64,000 nt of DNA from Gnetum montanum. Taxonomy: Eukaryota; Streptophyta; Gnetopsida; Gnetales; Gnetaceae. This document shows positions 59,834 through 64,000 of this stretch, in pieces. The notes below the pieces were generated by a model. It did not search any database. It was not told where the DNA came from and worked only from the letters and a program-made list of their open reading frames with translations. A program made the position numbers and the translations under genes. The first letter of the stretch is position 1. Every line of letters begins with the position of its first letter. Location of the stretch: positions 1,590-65,589 of the forward strand of contig MNCI01004778.1 of NCBI GenBank assembly GCA_015680685.1, written 5' to 3'.

Positions 59834-60690
59834 TGATAAACCATGATTTGTCAGGCTCCAATATCGGATCCACGATATCAGGTACAGGATATCATGGCCT
59901 AAATAACGATATCGAATACATGATGTCGTGATTCCTATGTAAGCCCATAAATACACATTTGGGTGCACAGGAGAGAGGAGTCAGTAAGTGTAAGTGTAGG
60001 GTCTTTTTGCTCATTTTTAGTTCATTTCAATTCTTTCCCCAGTACATGCCCGCATTGTGATGATTGTAATTGTACAGAACCTTTATTCAAGTGTGACGTA
60101 CTTGGACATGTGCATGACCGGAAATAAAGATCGAGATTACTTTATCATTGCAACATTCACTTAGTTTTAATTACTTAACTGTTATTGTTATTTATTATTT
60201 TCTTAATTAATATTTCTTTACCTTCATTTACTATCCCTATTATTAAACGCGAAATGAGTATGACTTAATCACAAGCATTTAAGTGTGACTATTTGGTATC
60301 CTAGTAGCATATCTAGGAGTGCTTAAGTAACATGCGCTTGGTAATCCTAGAAGTAGTACACGAGGCCCAAGATGTGTATGGATGATTAAAGACAAATGCT
60401 CATCACACTTAGGCTAGCTTAGATTCTCTTCTTCCATTCCTTATTAGCTTAAACAAGGTTACTTCCATTGTCTCTAGAAGTAGCACTAGTTTAGGACCAC
60501 ATCATACACCTCACTCTAGACTAAACCATACGTGACAAAGCAAATACTAGTACAGGTGGGAAGACAACGAACTACGATCAACGTGTAACTATCTAAATAC
60601 CACAACTAGCCCATCTACGGAGTTTGACCGGATCGTGCATGAATGCTCATACTTGTATGGTTGAGTGTAGGGGTACCTCGCCACTCATCA
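59834..60690 (+). repeat. 3' LTR of element F
   Basis: 857 bp, TGATAAACCATGATTTG to CCTCGCCACTCATCA, followed by the ATAAG duplication. Preceded by GACTCGAGGATGAGTTTGTTA rather than the CATGGGGGTA polypurine tract of the other copies. GATATC palindromes at 59868-59925; TATA box CCCATAAATACAC at 59944-59956. Confidence 0.92.
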
Positions 60691-60899
60691 ATAAGGTTGA
60701 TCACTCCAGTCTTCTTCATCATATATCTTGTTAGTTCTCCAATGAATTTGTTCACTATACAATCCGTTGTTATTTTCGTGTGGGAGAGACGATGTTGTTG
60801 GTTACAATGTGTGTGATTTAATATTTTCTGAAGAATATATCGTTAATACCTTTTACAGCAATCGTGTATGATATAACTAATCTAAATAACTAGCACCAT

Positions 60900-60917
60900 C
60901 CTCAGCAACGATGCCAA
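60900..60917 (-). other. Primer-binding site of element E
   Basis: TTGGCATCGTTGCTGAGG on the minus strand, next to the 5' LTR; a mutated tRNA-Asp complement (TTGGCGCCGTTGCCGGGG expected). Confidence 0.75.
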
Positions 60918-61762
60918 TGATGAGTGGTGAGGTATCCCTATGCTTAACCATATGAATCACAAGCATTTACACACGATCTCATCGAATTCCGTGGATGGCA
61001 CTAGTTGTGGCATTTAGATCATTATGCTCTAATCGCAATTTACCATCTTCCCACTTGGACTAGTAGTAGCCTTGTCACATATGGTTTAGTCCAAGTGAGG
61101 CATATGATCTTGTTCCTAATTCTACACTACTCCTGATGGTGATAAAGAGGTGAGTTAATTAAACTAATGAATAATGAAAAATAAAGTCTAAATTAGCCTA
61201 GGGCGATGGTATCTGCTCTTAATTGTCCATACATGTATTGGACTTCCTGAAGTTACTTTTGGGTTTAATAAGTGTACATCACTAGTTATGCCAAACAATA
61301 CACCTCTAGGTGACCACGTATTTACACTTAAATGCTTGTGATTAAGGTGTACACATTTCGCTTAACAGGAATAGTAAATAACAATCAATGGAAATGTTTA
61401 ACTAAAAAAAGCATTAATCTAAGTGGATGTTGTAATGATGGAAGTAATCTCAATTTTTATTGTTAGTCATGTAATGTGCCCAAGTATGTCACACTCGAAC
61501 AAAGGTGTTGTACAATTACAAACATCACACTATAGGCATGCACTAGAAATAACAAACTTTAAAGAAAAGAAACTGAAAACTAACTTGAAAACTACTTTCT
61601 AAGCTAGGCTAAAAACTATTTCATCTGAAAGCCCAAGTGTAGTATTTATAGGCGAGGTCCAAATGAGGCGATGTTGGGTATTCGACGTTGCTTATTGGCC
61701 TCGACATTGAGACTTTGATGTTGCATATCTGACGTCAAGGCCCATCAAATCACAATTTGTCG
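60918..61762 (-). repeat. 5' LTR of element E
   Basis: 845 bp, matching 43179-44034 end to end. Its outer start reads CGACAAATTGTG on the minus strand where the 3' LTR has TGATGAGTTGTG, so the terminal TG has mutated. Most differences between the two LTRs that I read are C/T or G/A changes. Confidence 0.92.
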
Positions 61763-61767
61763 TTTAT

Positions 61768-63240
61768 CTAAATCAATTTGGAAAGCATGATTTAGATTTT
61801 TCCAAACTATCTACCATACCAAAAGTCCTTCCCAAGTTAACATTTCTCCATAGAGTCTTGTTGCATTAACTACTTTACCTTATGCTAGTCTTTTAATGCC
61901 TTACATAGTGTTCTCAAAGGATATGAAAAAGGTTGTCATTATCTTACTAATATCCTACCATCTCGCCCTTGCCTTGAAATGAATTTTGATCAAATTGCAA
62001 AATATCAAAAAATGGAAATTTTAGTTTCAATTGTTTTCTTTGATGAAGAGACTCTTACAAATTTCTTGGTTCTTTTTTGATCATGTGGAGAAGAGTAGTT
62101 TGTCTCTCTTTAATGAACTTTTTCTTTTTGTTCTAAATCAAATTCTTAAAAAGCCTAATAGCTATTGAACATTTGTGTTTTTAATTTAAGTTTAGCTACC
62201 ACACATTTAGAATCAAACGAAGCTAAGATAGTTTCTAAATGTAACTATAAAACATTATTTTATTTTTACTTGCCTAATAACCCTAACCATTTAATGCACT
62301 AATTGGATGACATATTAGTTCTAATGCAAAGTCAAAACATATGATAAAAGAAACTAAGATACTTATGGCTTGAACATGAAGGGAAGATGCTTTTACATTA
62401 GGATGCTTGCAAAATCCAATTTATGAAAGTAATGCTTGTGTATCTTAGGAGTCCTATTCAAATCAAACTTGTGACTTGTAGAAAGTAAGTCACACACACC
62501 TTAACTTACTTATAGTCCTTTATAAATCTTCCACTAGACATACATATAGTGTATTTAGAAGGCATAGTTCTTAGGTAATTTTTCCATCATGCTTATAGTT
62601 CATTGGTAGAAATCCTATTGTGTTAAAATTGAGATTTTATTTACTTAGCACTTTAGTTCCACTAAGTAAATAAATGGTTTTCTATTTCATTTGTGAAAGC
62701 CATTTCTTTTATAACTTTATTACTGAAGATGGTTCAAACTAAAATTTTGACAATGTATATAGCTAAGTTATACAAGAAACATTATCCAAATATGAAGTAG
62801 TTGTGTTGATTTTGTTATTTGATGAGTATAATGCAAGCAAGAGGTTGTGAGTTTAAATTACATTTTAGTTATATATGTGAAGGTGCAGATGGGCTGGTAA
62901 TTTAGTCTCCTTCAAGTTTTCAACAAATTAATGTCAACTTTCATTCTTGAGCCATGATTATTTAGGTCATACTTTAATTACTTAGTCCTAAATCTTTTAA
63001 CAAATAATAAAGTATATAAGCATGTTGTCATCCTTCTTTTTTAATATATAGATATACCTTGTAAAACGGGTGGAAAGTTTTAAACGGATGCTAAAGTTGA
63101 TATCTTAGTCCTTAGGATAGACATCATTGAAAGGACGTGTCCCACATCTGTGGTAAACCTAAATGCATTTTGCAAAAGGAGATACGAAGCTTTAAACGAA
63201 TCAGTTATGCCAGCCAATCTTCAAGCCACTGTACAACCCA
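61768..63240. other. Right flank of E; possible LINE upstream part, no clear gene
   Basis: AT-rich sequence continuous with LINE J across element E, so it should hold the LINE region upstream of RT. Minus-strand reading near the border gives LCTTKAIFPFKQEDRFDLN after joining, but no endonuclease motif is convincing further right. It may also include the 3' flank of the hydrolase gene. Confidence 0.45.
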
Positions 63241-63402
63241 AAAATTAAACCAAACCATCGAGGCATCCAGCAAAGCAGGAACGAATATTAAATGAAATTG
63301 ACGAAAGACAACGTCCTGACGCAACCGAACCTTGACGATGAAGTAGAACAACAACTACAGGGGCCGCCGCAACGATTAATCCATCCACCAACCTGATCCA
63401 CG

Positions 63403-64000
63403 TCAGCCACGAAACGGCTCTGGAATGCGGCAATGCTGAACATCCACAACCAAGTCGGGGGCCCACCACTGGTGGATGCCGTGGGCGCGCTTGAAGTCGG
63501 GGGCGGGCCTGGGGCCCACGGCAACCACGAGAGTGGCGGACGGAATGAGGTGCATGGACCCCGCATCCGCGTCCGCACGCAACACCGACGACAGCAGCAG
63601 CCCTCCCACGGAGTGCTGCGCCGCCAGCGAGGCCACGGCAGCGCCGGCGCCGGCGCCAAGGCGCATCATGTGGCGCTGCTTCTCGAAATGGCCCACGTAG
63701 CCGGCGCACAAATCGTCCCTCGGATTCACGTAAATCCAGGGCACCCACTCCGCCGCGGCGAAAAAGCGCCGCTGCGACTCCGCGCGCTTTCGGCGGTCCT
63801 TCAGCGCCATGGCCAGCCCGGCGGTCAGAACGCCGCCCACCACGTGCATGCCGCGCCGCACACGCGCGCTCGGGATGCGCCCGAGCGGCGCCGCGGCGAA
63901 CGGCGGACTGAACAGATGCGCCTCCACAGGGAGTCCACGTTCCTCCAGAAGCTTCCGCGCCGCCTGCATCGCGATGGCCGCGCCCATGGAATGCCCCGCC
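63403..64000 (-). CDS. Plant alpha/beta-hydrolase, At4g10955-like (lipase class 3 type), 3' part
   Basis: The only host gene: about 198 codons to the stop at 63403; the 5' part lies beyond the window. The visible part opens AGHSMGAAIAMQAARKL, with the GHSMG nucleophile elbow (Ser at visible residue 4). Then come HLFSPPFAAAPLGRIPSARV, WVPWIYVNPRDDLC (likely catalytic Asp, about residues 95-96), HSVGGLLLSSVLRADADA, HLIPSATLVVAVGPRP and FKRAHGIHQWWAPDL (likely catalytic His, about residue 176). This pattern is typical of the plant family annotated as GDSL esterase/lipase At4g10955-like, although GXSXG places it with class 3 lipases. The exact substrate is not known to me. The frame is intact and very GC-rich, unlike everything else in the window. 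Overlapping frames on both strands here are shadows caused by GC content. Confidence 0.9.
   Translation of the reverse strand, partial: AGHSMGAAIAMQAARKLLEERGLPVEAHLFSPPFAAAPLGRIPSARVRRGMHVVGGVLTAGLAMALKDRRKRAESQRRFFAAAEWVPWIYVNPRDDLCAGYVGHFEKQRHMMRLGAGAGAAVASLAAQHSVGGLLLSSVLRADADAGSMHLIPSATLVVAVGPRPAPDFKRAHGIHQWWAPDLVVDVQHCRIPEPFRG

Larger units (their letters stand above)
51282..60690 (+). mobile_element. Gypsy element F, pol-less, nested in E
   Basis: Plus-strand element with truncated 5' LTR (51282-51813), gag from mid-core (51814-53426), conserved non-coding block, internal promoter-like module (54904-54980), extra frame (55484-59678, itself split by two solo LTRs) and complete 3' LTR (59834-60690). 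Perfect duplication ATAAG at 51277-51281 and 60691-60695. No primer-binding site and no pol. Same structural class as E, into which it inserted. Confidence 0.93.
43179..61762 (-). mobile_element. Gypsy element E, pol-less, split by element F
   Basis: Minus strand: 5' LTR 60918-61762, primer-binding site 60900-60917, gag (about 60890-60696 and 51276-49000), conserved non-coding block, internal promoter-like module, extra frame 46952-44234 and 3' LTR 43179-44034. Perfect duplication TTTAT at 43174-43178 and 61763-61767. Without F (51282-60690 plus one duplication) it is about 9.2 kb. No protease, RT, RNase H or integrase is present. Confidence 0.93.

Noticed and set aside
61768-63050. LINE endonuclease domain on the minus strand
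   Set aside because: An ETKLP-like stretch near 62900 fits the expected distance upstream of RT, but no further endonuclease motif could be found; evidence too weak.
63245-63748. Second minus-strand and plus-strand frames over the hydrolase gene
   Set aside because: High GC removes stops from all frames; only the frame with GHSMG, YVNPRDD and GIHQWW shows family conservation.

Overview
The window is nuclear DNA of a land plant with a large, transposon-filled genome. Almost all of it is AT-rich, stop-riddled retrotransposon sequence. The only host gene is a GC-rich, plant-type alpha/beta-hydrolase (At4g10955-like lipase family) cut by the right edge (63403-64000, minus). No tRNA, rRNA, CRISPR array or bacterial-type operon is visible. 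The species cannot be named from this sequence.

Layout from left to right. 1-181 is the tail of an LTR. 2401-6766 is a decayed Ty3/gypsy pol (element G, minus) split by a solo LTR (4538-5438). 6767-12332 is element C (minus), which keeps gag and protease but has lost RT, RNase H and integrase. 12333-13021 is a patchwork of LTR pieces with single Ns, probably an assembly artefact. 13022-22034 is element A (plus), a gag-pol gypsy element. 22074-24945 is element I, a small non-coding LTR element with 5-bp target duplications. 25557-28085 is a chromovirus-like gypsy fragment (H, minus). From about 28600 to 61767 lies a nested stack: a LINE (J, minus) is split by element D (28917-41810, minus, duplication GTTGT) and element E (43179-61762, minus, duplication TTTAT); E is split by element F (51282-60690, plus, duplication ATAAG); F is split by two solo LTRs (57193-57879 and 58715-59433).

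A, C, D, E, F and the solo LTRs belong to one Ty3/gypsy superfamily. Its LTRs begin TGATGA and end TCATCA, its primer-binding site is complementary to the 3' end of plant tRNA-Asp, its Gag has a CX2CX3HX4C knuckle, and a conserved non-coding block follows the coding part. Two structural classes occur. A and C end after the non-coding block. D, E and F carry a further reading frame of about 2.7-2.8 kb before the 3' LTR, with a domain resembling the putative plant transposon protein family and a coiled-coil C-terminal half. E and F keep gag and this extra frame but have no protease, RT, RNase H or integrase, so they would have depended on a D-like relative.

The least expected signal is in D, E and F. 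About 430-560 bp upstream of the extra frame there is a module that looks like the U3 of the LTR: a cluster of short palindromic repeats followed by a CCTATAAATA-type TATA box. The palindrome core differs between elements but appears to match the core in the same element's own LTRs (GATATC in F, GACGTC in E, TCGA in D). This suggests a second, co-evolving internal promoter for the extra gene.
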